NCBI GenBank assembly: GCA_946800325.1
Contig: OX326959.1
Location: forward strand, 40,352,908-40,416,907
Origin: Luzula sylvatica
Lineage: Eukaryota > Streptophyta > Magnoliopsida > Poales > Juncaceae
Reading direction: 5' to 3'
DNA length: 64,000 bases
Of the stretch, positions 35,124 to 47,215 are shown one piece after another (within the stretch, counting starts at the first letter, position 1; every line of letters begins with the position of its first letter). A model generated the notes under the pieces. That model ran no database searches. It saw nothing but the letters and a program-made list of their open reading frames with translations, and had not been told where the DNA came from. A program made the translations under genes and the position numbers.

Positions 35124-35726
35124 CGTCACGACGCAACATAACGTCCGTCATGACGCACCGTACTAAAATGGACTTCCATTGACTTCCATCATGACGCAAC
35201 ATAACGTGCGTCACGACGGACTTCATAGGTCCGTCATGACGCCAGACAGTGCGTCACGACGGACCATACAAAACAATTTTGTTGACCATTCCAGAAACTA
35301 TTTCAGGTTCCTCCGTCATGACGGTTGGTTACTACCGTCACAACGGACCGTGTTCTTCCGTCATGATGCCAGACGGTGCGTCATGACGGACTGTACAAAA
35401 TCATTTTGTCCAGATTTCCAGAAACTTTTTGAGGTCCGTCCGTCATGACGGTTGGTTATACCGTCACGACGGACTGTTCTGGTCCGTCATGACGTCAGAC
35501 GGTGCGTCATGACGCACTGTACAAAACCATTTTGTTCAGTTTGCCAGAAACTTTTTGGGCTTCTACCGTCACGACGCACCAAATGGTCCGTCATGACGGT
35601 ATTAATTTACACAGTGCGTCATGACGCAAAACTTTTGTGCGTCATGACGGACAGAGTGTAACGCCTCAGATCCAACTCTTGGACTACCCGTGTGCGTCAT
35701 GACACACCATATCGTGCGTCATGACG
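35124..35726. repeat. palindrome array in the copia leader
   Basis: About 20 copies of CGTCATGACG or one-base variants (most often CGTCACGACG). Starts are mostly spaced 20, 22 or 23 bp. In part they ride on three tandem units of about 126 bp marked by CCAGAAAC at 35291, 35418 and 35544. The same core recurs eight times in each LTR. Confidence 0.85.
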
Positions 35727-35964
35727 CACCAGACCTGAAATTCAGTTTTATTTTGTAATTTTAACAGATTTTAATCGTTTCAAAAACGATTAATCATGAA
35801 CAATTCATGATTACTTCTAGATTCTTTTGATCATCTCATGATCAAATACTAGTAAGATTTCTATGGTCCTAATTTTACAACTACATGATTATGTCCTAAA
35901 ATTCTACATGAAATTCCGAATAACACTTATTCGAAATCGATTCGACGATCGAATCGTGACGATT

Positions 35965-35976
35965 GCTCTGATACCA
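35965..35976 (-). promoter_or_regulatory. primer-binding site (tRNA-iMet type)
   Basis: Minus-strand TGGTATCAGAGC, one base inside the 5' LTR. It is the standard plant sequence complementary to the 3' end of initiator methionine tRNA. Confidence 0.95.
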
Positions 35977-35977
35977 C

Positions 35978-36952
35978 TGTTGGGTATCGGCGTCACTACC
36001 GAGCCCCGCGCAGCGGATTGTGAGGCCCGGTCCGACCCGATCCCGAGGACCACATCAACGACCCGAAAGTACGAATCATGAAATGCATCTAACCTATGAA
36101 ATTAACGCTTAATTCATAGAGAATCATACCGCGTGAAATTGATCACGGAGACAGGTTGACTCTATTAGCTGCTGCTTGCTTCGCTCTTTGCTTCGATCCC
36201 GGCGACACACACGTCCCACGCCCGCGTGATTCGACACCTTGTTCGAAGCTCCTATTTGTCGTATACAACCGGAATTTATCCGATTCGTCTTCGACCTTGC
36301 TCGACTTAGCTCTCGTTAGATCACAGTCCAGAATCTCAGTTGAGATTCCTCTACTCGTATCCACCTCGAGCTCGCGTCTTTCGGTTGCGGCGAATTCCCC
36401 TAAAATTCCCGCAAGCTTGCTTAAATCTAATCTCTATTCTCCACTAACTTGTCTCACAAGTTCTCTCTATTCTCTACTAGAATTAGGTCTAGCAGCCAGA
36501 GAGAGAGAGGAAGAAGAATCCACAGATCTTATATTAATCTGAGAGTTAATGGTGTATTAATGAGTATCAGAAACTGCTAATCCAGAATTCGGATCACTGT
36601 GCGTCATGACGCACGATATGGTGCGTCATGACGCACAAGTCACATTTACTTGGATATAGCCGTTACACAGTGTACCGTCATGACGCACGATAACGTCCGT
36701 CATGACGCACCACTCATGTGTACCGTCATGACGCAAGATAACTTGCGTCATGACGCACTACTCACAGATTGGCTTTCTCAGAATTACTCTATTGTGCGTC
36801 ATGACGCACAATTTGGTGCGTCATGACGCACCATGTAATTTCTGCCAGATTTGCATAATCTTATTATGCATCCAATCGTTCCGACGAACACGTATGTTTG
36901 TCTACACTCATTTGTACATTCAACTAGTTGATCTGTAACTGTATTTCCTTCA
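35978..36952 (-). repeat. 5' LTR of the copia element
   Basis: 975 bp and the transcriptional start side of the element, since the polyprotein is on the minus strand. It carries the same eight palindromes at 36602-36828. Confidence 0.95.
36602..36828. promoter_or_regulatory. paired CGTCATGACG palindromes in the 5' LTR
   Basis: Identical to 29007-29233: four pairs with a 22-bp period. In this LTR they lie in the region upstream of or around the expected transcription start, so they could act as an enhancer or as RNA structure (inference). Confidence 0.7.
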
Positions 36953-36957
36953 CTCCT

Positions 36958-39469
36958 TAAAATCTCCTAGATTGATTGATGTGTTGGCGTTTGTATTAAT
37001 GATGGTGCTAAGCCATAACTATTTAATTTTTTCCATCATATATAATAAAAAAAGGAAAAAAAGATTCACCGTTTCACACATCATTAATTTATTTAATATT
37101 TTTAACAACTTTGTTTACCATCATCTATCATTAATGAAATTTAAATCTATAAATTTGGAAATGAAGTTATAGGGCTAAATTAATATACCATTTAACATGT
37201 GTTAAACGGATACATGAATAAAACCATCGTAAAAAATAAACAAAAATTAGAAAATAAAAATGAAAATATATTTTTTTTTTAATATTGAAAATAAAATAAT
37301 AAAAATTTGTTCAAATAAATATAACTTATCATGTGTTAAATTAAATATAATAAAAATATTAAATAAAGCAAATTATTTTTTAATAATTTGATTTACCACC
37401 TAATCAATGTGGTTCACCACCTAATAAATACAGTTTGCCACCTAATTTAAAATTTAATTCTTTTATTATATATTTTCAACACATCAATACAATGAGGGGA
37501 TATTAGAGGGGACAAGTATAATTTTTCTAATTAAATATAAGGGCCCGGGGTTGAATTTAGTTGTGCCCATCTAAAGGATTTCTTCTAAAAAATTCCCTCC
37601 AACATATGGACTGTAAAGGGCAATTACTTGGGCTTTTTCACGAGTATTACTATATACGATAATTGCAAGCTGGTTATAGTACATGTTAAGAATTTTTTTG
37701 ACAAATATCTTCTTATTGAAGTTTCCACGTAGAATCCATGCAAATACCACAATTGACATGCTAATTATTGTTATTATTTTTATTATTTTTGAAAGAACAA
37801 AAGGAAAAAAAAGAATGGGCTGAAAATGACATGTTGACCTTGAGTAGGCAATATTAGTTGGCTCTTTACTACTAAAACAAAAATAGTATTTTTAAGAACT
37901 GGATTTTTTTAGAGTCCATTTACTATGCAACCGTGATTCTCCGATTTGGACCCACACATCCTAGATCGGGGGGGGCCCACACATCCTAGATCGGGGGGGT
38001 TAGTGATAATTATTTTTTTAATTAACACAAATACACTTAATTAATAATTAATTATTATAGAATTAAGGTATATATGAATTAATAATTAATAATTAATATG
38101 TATTCACTGTTAATAGAGTGTATTTATATTAATTAAGAGAGTAATTAGTTGTTAATCCCAATATAATCATTGTGTGGGAGAAACTATGGAGAAGAGTAAA
38201 ATTTCCCTCTTTTTTTTATTTAAGCTTCGGTTGACCAATAGCAAGAGCTGGATTTAAACCGACATAAATCATTGAAAAAAAAATTCAAAATAATAAATCC
38301 TTTTGTTGAAATAAAAAATTTGTTTTTTCGTTGAAATAAAACATTGTTTTTTTATTGAATTAGAGAATAGATATTTCTACTCTTCAATTAAAAAACTCAG
38401 TTTTTGTATATTTATAATTTATAATTTGTTAATTGTTACAGGCTGGGAAAATAAGATCATCTATATTTCCTTGAAAATACAAATTTGCTTAAGTAAAAGA
38501 AAAACCTCCACACATTGGCCACCTTTCCAGAAATTCAATTTGACCATGTAAAAGTCATGCAAAACTTTGGATGATTCTTCTCTCGAAACCAAGAGTGCAT
38601 AATTCAAAGGTCAAATGTCAGGATTTGTAATTTGTTCAATGAAATTTGAAGAAGAAACCAACATATGTTTTTATTCTCATCATTGTTGATCTCTTTTCAG
38701 ACTCGGGCCATGCGATAGGTCCAAAAAATTCGAATTTCGGATCCAACAGTTTAGATGATTCAAAATTTTCAAAATACATGATTTGTCCAGTTAAAAATAT
38801 TTATAATTACAATAAAACAATAGAAATTCTTGTGATTCATTGGTAAAAAATAATTATCTCTCTTCTAAGAAGTCATGAGTTCAAATACCACAACATATAA
38901 TTTTAGATTTTTTTTTTTCCAATATAATGAAAATAGGAAAAAAATTTGATCTAAACGAGATTTGAACTTTGAATCTGATGAATATTTTTGGAGCCTTAAC
39001 CAATAAATCACACAATAGATTGTGACAAAATACGTTAACTTTTCTTCAAACAAATTAATTGTATACGGGATTCACTTTCAAACTAGGCTTCGCGTACTCG
39101 AAAACATGGGACCGGACATGCCTCTTTTGTGCTGAAAGAATTTTGTTCGACGCCTTCGTTTTCATATTTTTGACGTACATAGAAGTAAGCACAAGAATAT
39201 ATTCAATACTTTTTATTTAAAACGTAATTTTGCATGTAATTTATACTCATTCCCTGGCATTTTCACTTGCTTTTATACTATATATTATTTAATATTTACA
39301 TCATAAAAACTTCACCTTTTTTTACACCATATCTATAACAAGAAGTATTCACGACCTTCCTTACAAAATAAAATATCCAAAATACCATGACTATTTTCTA
39401 CAACAAAAATAACAAAAAAAATCATGTTCATCAACGGGTTATTGAACGAAAACGGTGAATATGAGCTCG
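36958..39469. other. gene-free left part of unit 3
   Basis: Counterpart of about 7430-9970, including the CCACCTAAT triplet repeat near 37389-37447 and the uncalled 66-codon frame at 38646-38846. Confidence 0.45.
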
Positions 39470-39688
39470 CTACATCGAATTACTAATCACACTGATCTCC
39501 AATATTGGCGCCGTAGTCATAATTGTTTGAAACGTAATGATCATTGGTCGAGCTTTCACAGTAGGAATTCGTATTTGGAGGCCTTGTTTCTCTTCTATGT
39601 GGACAACCCGCAATCTGGCACGTTTTCCCGGACATGCAGGGTGCCTCTTTGAATTAGTATTTGGAGGTCTTGTTGCCGGAGAGGACAT
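39470..39688 (-). pseudogene. alpha-3: frameshifted alpha copy
   Basis: Carries the same 4-bp loss after H-P-A-C-P-G as alpha-2, with the same altered tail. It is 98-99% like alpha-2 by eye. The TATA box is kept at 39869-39879. Confidence 0.7.
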
Positions 39689-39998
39689 GTTCCGATTATT
39701 TCGATTCACTTCTTTTAATAACAAGGTAGGAATATATAGTACTTTCGTGGACCGGAGTACTTCGAGATTGAAGTTGGAGAAAATTTGCAGTAGATTGAAA
39801 TAGGTTTTGAAATAAGATAGAAATAGATAGAAAATTAGAAATAGGTCTTGAAAATTTTGTATGTTGTAAATATTTATAGGAGAGGAAGGGAGAGTGTTGT
39901 ATGGAAATTACATTCAAATTTCCATCATTAGAGAATGGAAATGGATCATTCAGCGAGCTAATAAGAAAAAGGTCCCAAAACCAATGCAATAGTATCCA

Positions 39999-40004
39999 TA
40001 ATAA

Positions 40005-40040
<36 letters not shown>

Positions 40041-40095
40041 CAATAAAAATAATAATAATAACAACAACAACAATAATAATAATAATAATAATAAT
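39999..40095. repeat. AAT/AAC microsatellite upstream of alpha-3
   Basis: About 97 bp of trinucleotide repeat with one AAG interruption near the alpha-proximal end. Confidence 0.9.
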
Positions 40096-41815
40096 AGGGT
40101 TTTTTTTTTGAGAAATCAAAACTAGGGTTTTGAACAAATATCAAAGTTTCGCAAAAATACACCCCACAATATAATGTAGTATATATCCCCTTTGCAAATA
40201 ACACTATACGGTTTTCCTATATATTGCCCAATTAATAGTTAGATTCATACGTTAACACAATATATTTTTGGACGAAATGTGATTTTAATATTAAAAAGTC
40301 ACCAACATCAAAAAACAAATTAATCTTTTTGTATATGCATTAGAACGTTTGATATTATTTGCGAACATTAATTGCAATAATTTTCTTTTTTGATCATTTG
40401 TGTGACCAGCACAGGAATTTCATTTTTTAATAGTTGAAATTTCATTGATATTGTTTTTCAAACATTTCTTCCTAACTAAGAATTCTTGAGATTTAGTAAA
40501 CTACTATATGTTTATTAGCTCAACATGAAAGCAGAAGAAAATTAGAAAAATAGAAAACGTGTGTAATTCACAAAGCAATTAATTAAAACCGAGTAAACTA
40601 GAAATAAAATAATAAACAAAGGTTGACGTTTAAAAATTTCTAGTATAGTCCCTGAACTTCAATATTTTTCTATATTTTATTTAATATGGAATTTCTTGGA
40701 ATGTTCGCTAATTATAAACCTTTCATTTATCATTAGTTTGTAGAAACTTTAACTTTGATAATGGAGGGCAAATAATGAACATTCAAAGAAGCAAGCTAGT
40801 CATGGTATATGGAAATAAGGGATATGAGTACAATTTATCCTATGTCTGAGAGAAAGGCATTACAACCTTGAAATAAGGGATATGAGTAAAATATTGAACA
40901 ATTATAATCGAGTTGATTGAATGCTTGACACAAAATGTTGAAGAAGTTATGTGTTCTAGTTCCATCAGCATCAGCATCATATAAAAAATATATATGTATC
41001 AATAATGACAAGAGACCGCTTGTTCGGCGTCATTCGAGAAAAAAAAGAAACTAAACCAACTAGCTAATTGTGATGTTTCAGTTCAAGTTCTATGTGTGAG
41101 AGAAAGGCATTACAACCTTGAAATGTAGATGGAGATTATGATCCTAGATCTTCCTCATTATCATTATACAGGGTGTTTATTTTTTCAATCACAAGAAAAC
41201 AGAAAATAGCAATTACATAGTTTGTTCTTTGTTCAATTCTTAATCGGCCTCTAATTACTTACGCATTTTTATATAAATTTATGTTTGTATTTATTTGGCC
41301 ATAAATTCTTTCTGATGGGATAAAATAGAGAAACTTTACGATCAAGAGATCATCAGAATCTTTAAACTAAACCAATTCAAGGGAGCAGCACAATCTTTAA
41401 GACGCTGTAATTCGCTGATCGAGATAGCATCAATATCGTGCCTCTGATTAGATGAAATCTCATAAAATATTTCAGAACTCAAGCAAAAGCCATCGCAAAA
41501 TTCCGAAATTCTAGATAAAGAAGGAGCATGAATATCGTGCCTCTAAGAGATGGAAATAGATCTTAATGGAGCATAATAGATCTGATTATGTTTCACATAA
41601 TTGAGTTATTTTAAATTACATTTAAGATTCAACAGAAGAGTAAATCAGAAAAATAGATTATTTCACAAGAATAATTCATTGCTTATAACAATTTTAACAT
41701 GAATACACAAACAACTTTTATCCTTGAAAAGCAAAACAAACGCATCCAAAATAATCTTGTTCTTTTTTTTATTTTTCTTGCACACGAAACAAGTCCTAAA
41801 TAAACTCGACCAAAA
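40096..41815. other. gene-free stretch, unit 3
   Basis: Counterpart of 11324-12989. Nothing additional was recognised. Confidence 0.45.
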
Positions 41816-42025
41816 TCATTTAAAACTCGTCTGCCTATCTTGGAGTAACAAAAACAGAAATAAGAAGAATAGAACTCGACACTCCTCGTCTGGATCGAGC
41901 CGTGCGGCACTATACGCTCCTGCGCCAATATTATGAATACACCCTGACAACTTGCACCTCTTCTTTCCTGGACAAGCTGGATGTCATTTAAGGGATTGCA
42001 AACTCTTCTTCTCAGAGGAATACAT
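41816..42025 (-). pseudogene. beta-3: nonsense mutation and deleted promoter
   Basis: Same sequence as beta-2, except that the arginine codon before the motif histidine is TGA (plus-strand TCA at 41984-41986, against TCT elsewhere), stopping translation after about 13 residues. The region upstream that carries the TATA box in units 1, 2 and 4 is deleted at 42109/42110. Two independent lesions make this copy dead. Confidence 0.85.
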
Positions 42026-42109
42026 CTTGCTAATTTCTAGGGTTTAAGTTAGATTATGAATTGGAAAAATTTGTCGGATAAATGAGAGATGAATATAGGA
42101 AATGTATTT

Positions 42110-42489
42110 CGCAAATGCCACATAAATTCCAGGAAGTTTCTTAGTTGAATTGAGGAAATCAATTAAATCAGCTCTATTTATCCGAGTGCAAAAGAACTTA
42201 AAAATATTATTTTTTGTTTCTTTTATAATATATATATGAATTTAGTAAAATCCAGCTACTCAATGTAGCTGGCTTAATAAAAATAGCATGAAGTGAAAAT
42301 ACGTGTTCGATATATAATTCATGATTATCGAATTTATTTAAAAATAAAATAAAGGAAAAAACGTGTTTGGTTTTTTTCAGTATAGTCCTGGACTCTTGTG
42401 AACTTTCATTAGTAGTCACATAAGTTCCAAGCATTTTCTTATACGCAAACTCCATATAACCGCCTTATACAGCTTTACAAAAGCCCTTA
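42110..42489. other. shortened beta-3 / gamma-3 intergenic region
   Basis: Counterpart of about 14007-14387 joined directly to the beta leader by the 0.72-kb deletion. The gamma TATA-like box follows at 42490-42502. Confidence 0.6.
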
Positions 42490-42602
42490 TATTTATATAT
42501 ACTATATGTCCTTTCAACTCCCAACTCCACAACTAAGAAAATATTAATCCTTCAAACCCTAAAACCGCAAACAAATATTAATCCTAAGCCTCAAAAGGGA
42601 TC

Positions 42603-42827
42603 ATGTCTTCCCCTGATTACCCAAAACCCCTTAAAAAGCGGCACCCTGCTTGCCCAGGCGAGGAACGGTGCACATTTTCAAGCTGTTCTCATAGACGATC
42701 CTCAAACACTACAAAATTCTCACATTATTATTGTCACGAGTTTGGGATCCATCGTGATCGTCCCATAAATCATCATTCCCACTTGCAATGGCGTCGGCGT
42801 TTCATGTTGTACTTTAATATTCTATGA
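42603..42827 (+). CDS. gamma-3: small Cys-rich HPACPG-motif protein
   Basis: A 74-residue product of unrecognised family, identical to gamma-2 except for one lysine in place of arginine in the S-N-T-T-[RK]-F segment. The motif HPACPGEERCTFSSCSH is at residues 14-30. The TATA-like box at 42490-42502 is kept. It remains intact although its divergent neighbour beta-3 is dead. Confidence 0.6.
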   Translation: MSSPDYPKPLKKRHPACPGEERCTFSSCSHRRSSNTTKFSHYYCHEFGIHRDRPINHHSHLQWRRRFMLYFNIL

Positions 42828-43166
42828 GAAGAAAAAGAAGAAGAAGAAGAAGAGATAAATAATATAAGTTTCTGTATTAGTTAGATTTTTTGTTATCACT
42901 GATATGTGTATAGGCATGGAAAATATTTTGGCAAAAAAGAAAATAAAAAAATAAGAATATTTTGTAAAAGATTTTGTTATATCGAATGATATCTTTAATT
43001 TCATTTATATACTTATGGAGATTACTGATTATCTCATGTTTTTGAAAATTATTAAGGCCCATACATATATTATGAATGTTTAAGGACAATTGGTCTTTTG
43101 GAAAACATTTGGGAACCCCTTATTTTTTAGTGAAAGAGTCGAAATTTCTTAATAAGACATTAATAC

Positions 43167-43409
43167 ATGGGCTACAATGAACAGAAGAAAATAAACCATT
43201 TTTCCTACATAAAAAATTCCTTCAAAATATCTTGTCCAGGCGAGGAACGGTGCACATTTTCAAGCTGTTATCATAGACGATCCTCAAACACTACAAGATT
43301 CTCACATTATTATTGTCACGAGTTTGGGATCCATCGTGATCGTCCCATAAATCATCATTACCACTTGCAAAGGCGTCGGCCCTTCATGTTGTACTTTTAT
43401 ATTTTATGA
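43167..43409 (+). pseudogene. gamma-3-prime: tandem gamma copy lacking its 5' end
   Basis: The same predicted product as gamma-1-prime and gamma-2-prime: C-P-G-E-E-R-C onward, with the start and K-R-H-P-A missing. Confidence 0.6.
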
Positions 43410-44094
43410 GAAGAAGAAGAAGAAGAAGTAGAAGAGATAAATATTATAAGCTTCTTTATTAGTTAGATTTTTTGTTATCACTGATATGTGTATAGGATGG
43501 AAAATATTTTGGCAACAAAGAAAATAACAAAATAAGAATATTTTGTAAAAAAATTTGTTATATTAAATGATATCTTTAATTTCATTTATATACTTAAGGA
43601 AATTACTGATTACCTCATGTATTTGAAACTTATTATGGCCCTTACATATATTATGAATGTTGACAATTGGTCTTTTGGAAAACATTTGGGAACCCCTTCT
43701 TTTTTAGTGAAAGAGTCGAAATTTCTTAAAAGAAATTAATACGTGCGCTACAATGAATAGAAAGTATACATAAAAAATTCCTTCCAAATATCTTGTACAA
43801 ACTCTTCATAGTAGCTTCATAGGAAAGTTTATTTGTAATTAAGACTTATTCTTGTAAAATTTATTAATAAGAAGGACATTGAGTAATAATCCGACACTTA
43901 TTTAGTAGGAGTTCTACTAAAAAAGTTAGAATCAGCCGAGTTGAAAAAAAAATTGGACAGTTGATAAAAATATCTAAAAAATGGAAAAAAATATAAATAT
44001 ATTTAAAAATTGGAAAATATTATAAGAAAAAATTCAACTAATAAAAACTAAAATTACGACATAACATAACATAATTTTGAAAGTTAGAATCGGG

Positions 44095-44154
<60 letters not shown>

Positions 44155-45175
44155 AGAAATGTGTGTATACATATATATGATAGAAATTTGTGTATACATA
44201 TATTCATGTCAAAATTATATATATATAGAGTCTGGCTAGCCCGCTTTTAATAGTACGAAACTGATTTATGCTATTAATTTTTGCATCGTTAGATCCACAT
44301 CAAGATTTTGATTTGGTAATCAAATAATTCTTGAAGGATAAATTTTTAACACCGTTCATTTGTGTCAAATTAAGTACATTGTTAAATTCATGGCATTTAA
44401 TACTCAATTGAATGTAAATAAGGAAATTATATGTAGAAAGTATATTGTCACAATGTCAATCAAACCTTGATTCATTTTATACACACACAATAAAATGTTG
44501 ACTTGCTTATCGCTTAAACAGGTTAACTTATACCAAATAAAGTGATGAAATGCTTAAACAACTTGACTTAGACACTCGAATGAGTCTGTATAAAATATTT
44601 TTATACTCGAAGTGATTCATTCGAACGGGAGCCTAAGAGTTCGTTCGCATAAACCATTCTCTGTCACATTTTCTGGGTTAATTTCAAATTACACTCGGAT
44701 TAGTCCGTTCGAACGGAGCCTAAGGTTCGTTCGAAAGATTTACTCTCTTGAACTTAACTTTACATAATCATATTATGAACTTAATTAAGTCCCTGAATAT
44801 TCATATTCATATATCCTTATATATACATATTTACTGTCGATCAAAAATTGTATTTCCTTCCTATATTAAATATTTGAATGTCAATTTTGTAACTAAAAAT
44901 TAAATATATTGAGAGAGTAATTATAAGGTTTTAATATATTTTTTATTAATTATTTGTAACACCGTATTTAATTTTTTCAATCACCCTCTACTTTATAAAA
45001 ATAAAAATAGTGGCAATTATATTCTTGATAAAATTGAATAGAAACTTTGTCTCCAAATTTTAATTAGTATATTTTTATGCTTTTTCCTGTTTTGTCATTC
45101 AGCCACGTCATCGAATTCATGAGGATCGTCCGATGCTCTTATAATTTTACTTGATGAATCTCAGCCATCGATTGT
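43410..45175. other. gene-free stretch of unit 3 with an expanded (AT)n run
   Basis: Counterpart of 15311-17042. The (AT)n run covers 44098-44151, about three times its length in unit 1. No gene was recognised. Confidence 0.55.
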
Positions 45176-47215
45176 TATATAAACTCGGTCTGTATGCATT
45201 GTTGTGTACTCAAAGATATTATTCATCTAGGTGTACATTGGACCACGTCCATTCAACTTTTCTTGCAAAGAAAACATATACACCCCCTTTCTCTTTCCTC
45301 TATCTCTAGATCATTCGGCTGAGTGCAAAAGAAAAAAACCCTAGCCACGAACCGAGGAGGCGGCGATGTCCATTTTTCTGAAGAAAAGAGGCTATTATTT
45401 TGCCATGATTCTCCGGATTTGCGATTTCTTTCCATCAAAGCCTAGACGGTGAAACCCTAGACGCTGAGACTCCACACAAGTCCAAGATGAGACGAAATCC
45501 ACGGCGGCCAGGTATGCCGTTCTTCCTCATTTTTTGCAGATTTCTTTACCTCTTTTTTTTTTCTTTTTTTGTTCTTTTTTCATGAGATTTTGAAGATTAT
45601 GTTCATCCGTGGTTTATTTTCTTGATTATGTGGTTTATTTTCGTTAATAAGGCTTTTAAAATCTGTTAGCGTTTCCAATCTGTTTCAAATGCTCGATTTT
45701 CGAATGTAATCTTGACTGTTTCTCCCGTATTAATCGACATATCCGACTAAATCTGGATTTTCGGTATTTTTACCTGATTTTTGGACTTGGTTTTACTAAA
45801 TCTGCGGTAAATCTGTTTTGCCCAATTTGGATGATTTTTGTTATTACTAATTTGAAATGATCAGCTATGATTTGAGTTGTAAATCATGGTCGACTTCAGT
45901 GACTTGCTTTTTTGAGTTGTAAAATCATTGCTAAAATAAAATTCGAGCAGAATTGTTTTCAACTTCTTTATGATTTTTCGTTCATTGGTATTTCTCCTTA
46001 AAGTTAGTATCTTTAGTGGCAATTGTTAGTTAATTCTTTAACTTGATCTTTTTGTGTGAATTGTATATGTTTTGTTAAATTTATACTGTCTAATTTGAAT
46101 TCCCCTCTTTGCTGCAGAGTTCAAAAAATCTTTTGAATCCAGGTAAAATTATAAATCTTTTTCTTCTTCTATTCCTTGCCAATTTTTGATAGTCCAACTT
46201 TTAGTGAATTCTTTACTGATAGAGAACAGAAACAACATTTTTCAATATCTGGTACCGGTGTTGTACCTGTTTTGAGCCACAATAACTAAATGGGTAATTA
46301 ATTAATCAATGCTTTTGGTCTGGAAGAATATTTGGTGGGGCAAAATTGATATTTTTTAACTTTTTGTTTGTTAGAGGTGTGAGTAAATTGAATAGCACAG
46401 TGCGAGATTCGAGACCGATACGAAAACGAATTTGCTATTGCTGTGTTCTCCTATAGTGATTGATGCTGATCAGAATGAACAAATCAGGTAATTAATTAAT
46501 CAATTAATTAATTAATGTCATTTGTTTGGCACAATTGTATTTATTTGCAATTGGTTTGCGATTGCAGGGTATGGAACTTGATCATTTGGTACACAAAGAC
46601 GATGAGGATGATAACGGATTCATGAGTTCTGAGGAATTCGGGAAGTTAATGAGCGGTGCAGAAGGCGACGATGCTGATGAGTTGGAATTGGAGCATACTT
46701 TCCAAGTGATTGATGTTGATCAGAACGTTGTGGTGTCAACATTTGTAAATTGTCAGGGTACCTAATGGGCTAGGCAAGGCGGCTTTGGTTGCACATTCTC
46801 GGAGGATATCAATGGGGTTGATCATGACGGAGATGGAATGGTTTCCTTCAAAAAACTGATAGTAATGATTTCTTCGGCTGCGCTTCGAGTGGCCACAACG
46901 ACGAAGGTATTATATTTCTTCGGCTGCATAAGTTTTAGGAATTTTTTTTATATGTTTGCATTGAAAAAGTTTTGAATCTTTTGTTTCTTTTTGTGCAATT
47001 ATTCGAGGGAAGGAGTATTGGTTGTTTGCGTGCTCTTCAGTGTACAGTCGACCTTGAGTCGCCAAACATTTTGTTCAGAGAAAATTTAGGTATTCAAATT
47101 TTTATTTTAACCCTTCTTATTCTCAACAATTCGTTAAAAAGAAAATCCTTTCCTTGCTTTCCTTTTTCAGATATTAAATGCACAAGACGACAAAGATGCC
47201 GGCTCAGTGGTAAGC
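45176..47215 (+). pseudogene. calmodulin-like (EF-hand) gene, degenerate
   Basis: It has a TATA box at 45176-45183, a first exon ending near 45512 (CCAG/GTATGCC), a 25-nt exon near 46118-46142 and an exon from 46568 after TTGCGATTGCAG. The last reads V-H-K-D-D-E-D-D-N-G-F-M-S-S-E-E-F, an EF-hand loop with calcium ligands in canonical positions. A decayed second loop (I-D-V-D-Q-N) follows, then a stop at 46763-46765. Further on, near 46822-46875, comes V-D-H-D-G-D-G-M-V-S-F-K-K, a loop whose position-12 glutamate is lysine. EF-hand proteins of this kind bind calcium in signalling. The internal stop, frame change and bad loops indicate a pseudogene. A later short segment ends at GGCTCAGTG/GTAAGC. 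Confidence 0.65.

Larger units (their letters stand above)
34445..35977 (-). other. long copia leader
   Basis: About 1.5 kb between the primer-binding site and the gag start, longer than in many copia elements. It holds the palindrome array and three tandem units of about 126 bp. No upstream coding frame was recognised. Confidence 0.7.
28383..36952 (-). mobile_element. complete, young Ty1/copia LTR retrotransposon
   Basis: 8,570 bp from TG to CA. It is flanked by the 5-bp duplication CTCCT (28378-28382 and 36953-36957). The two 975-bp LTRs differ at one base seen by eye (T at 28778, C at 36373). The primer-binding site, polypurine tract and gag-pol frame are all intact. The empty site is visible in unit 1 around 7421-7430. 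One difference in 975 bp implies a recent insertion, roughly 40-80 thousand years at commonly used plant rates (inference). It is apparently autonomous. The lineage within copia is not assigned. Confidence 0.95.
36958..46245. repeat. core unit copy 3
   Basis: Collinear with about 7429-18112 of unit 1, less the counterpart of about 13284-14006 (lost at 42109/42110). It lacks the CACTA sequence and instead continues into the calmodulin-like gene, so it shows the arrangement before CACTA truncation. Confidence 0.9.

Noticed and set aside
35124..35726. Regularly spaced palindromes considered as a CRISPR-like array
   Set aside because: Spacers are only 10-13 bp, partly identical, and lie within a plant retrotransposon leader with no cas genes.
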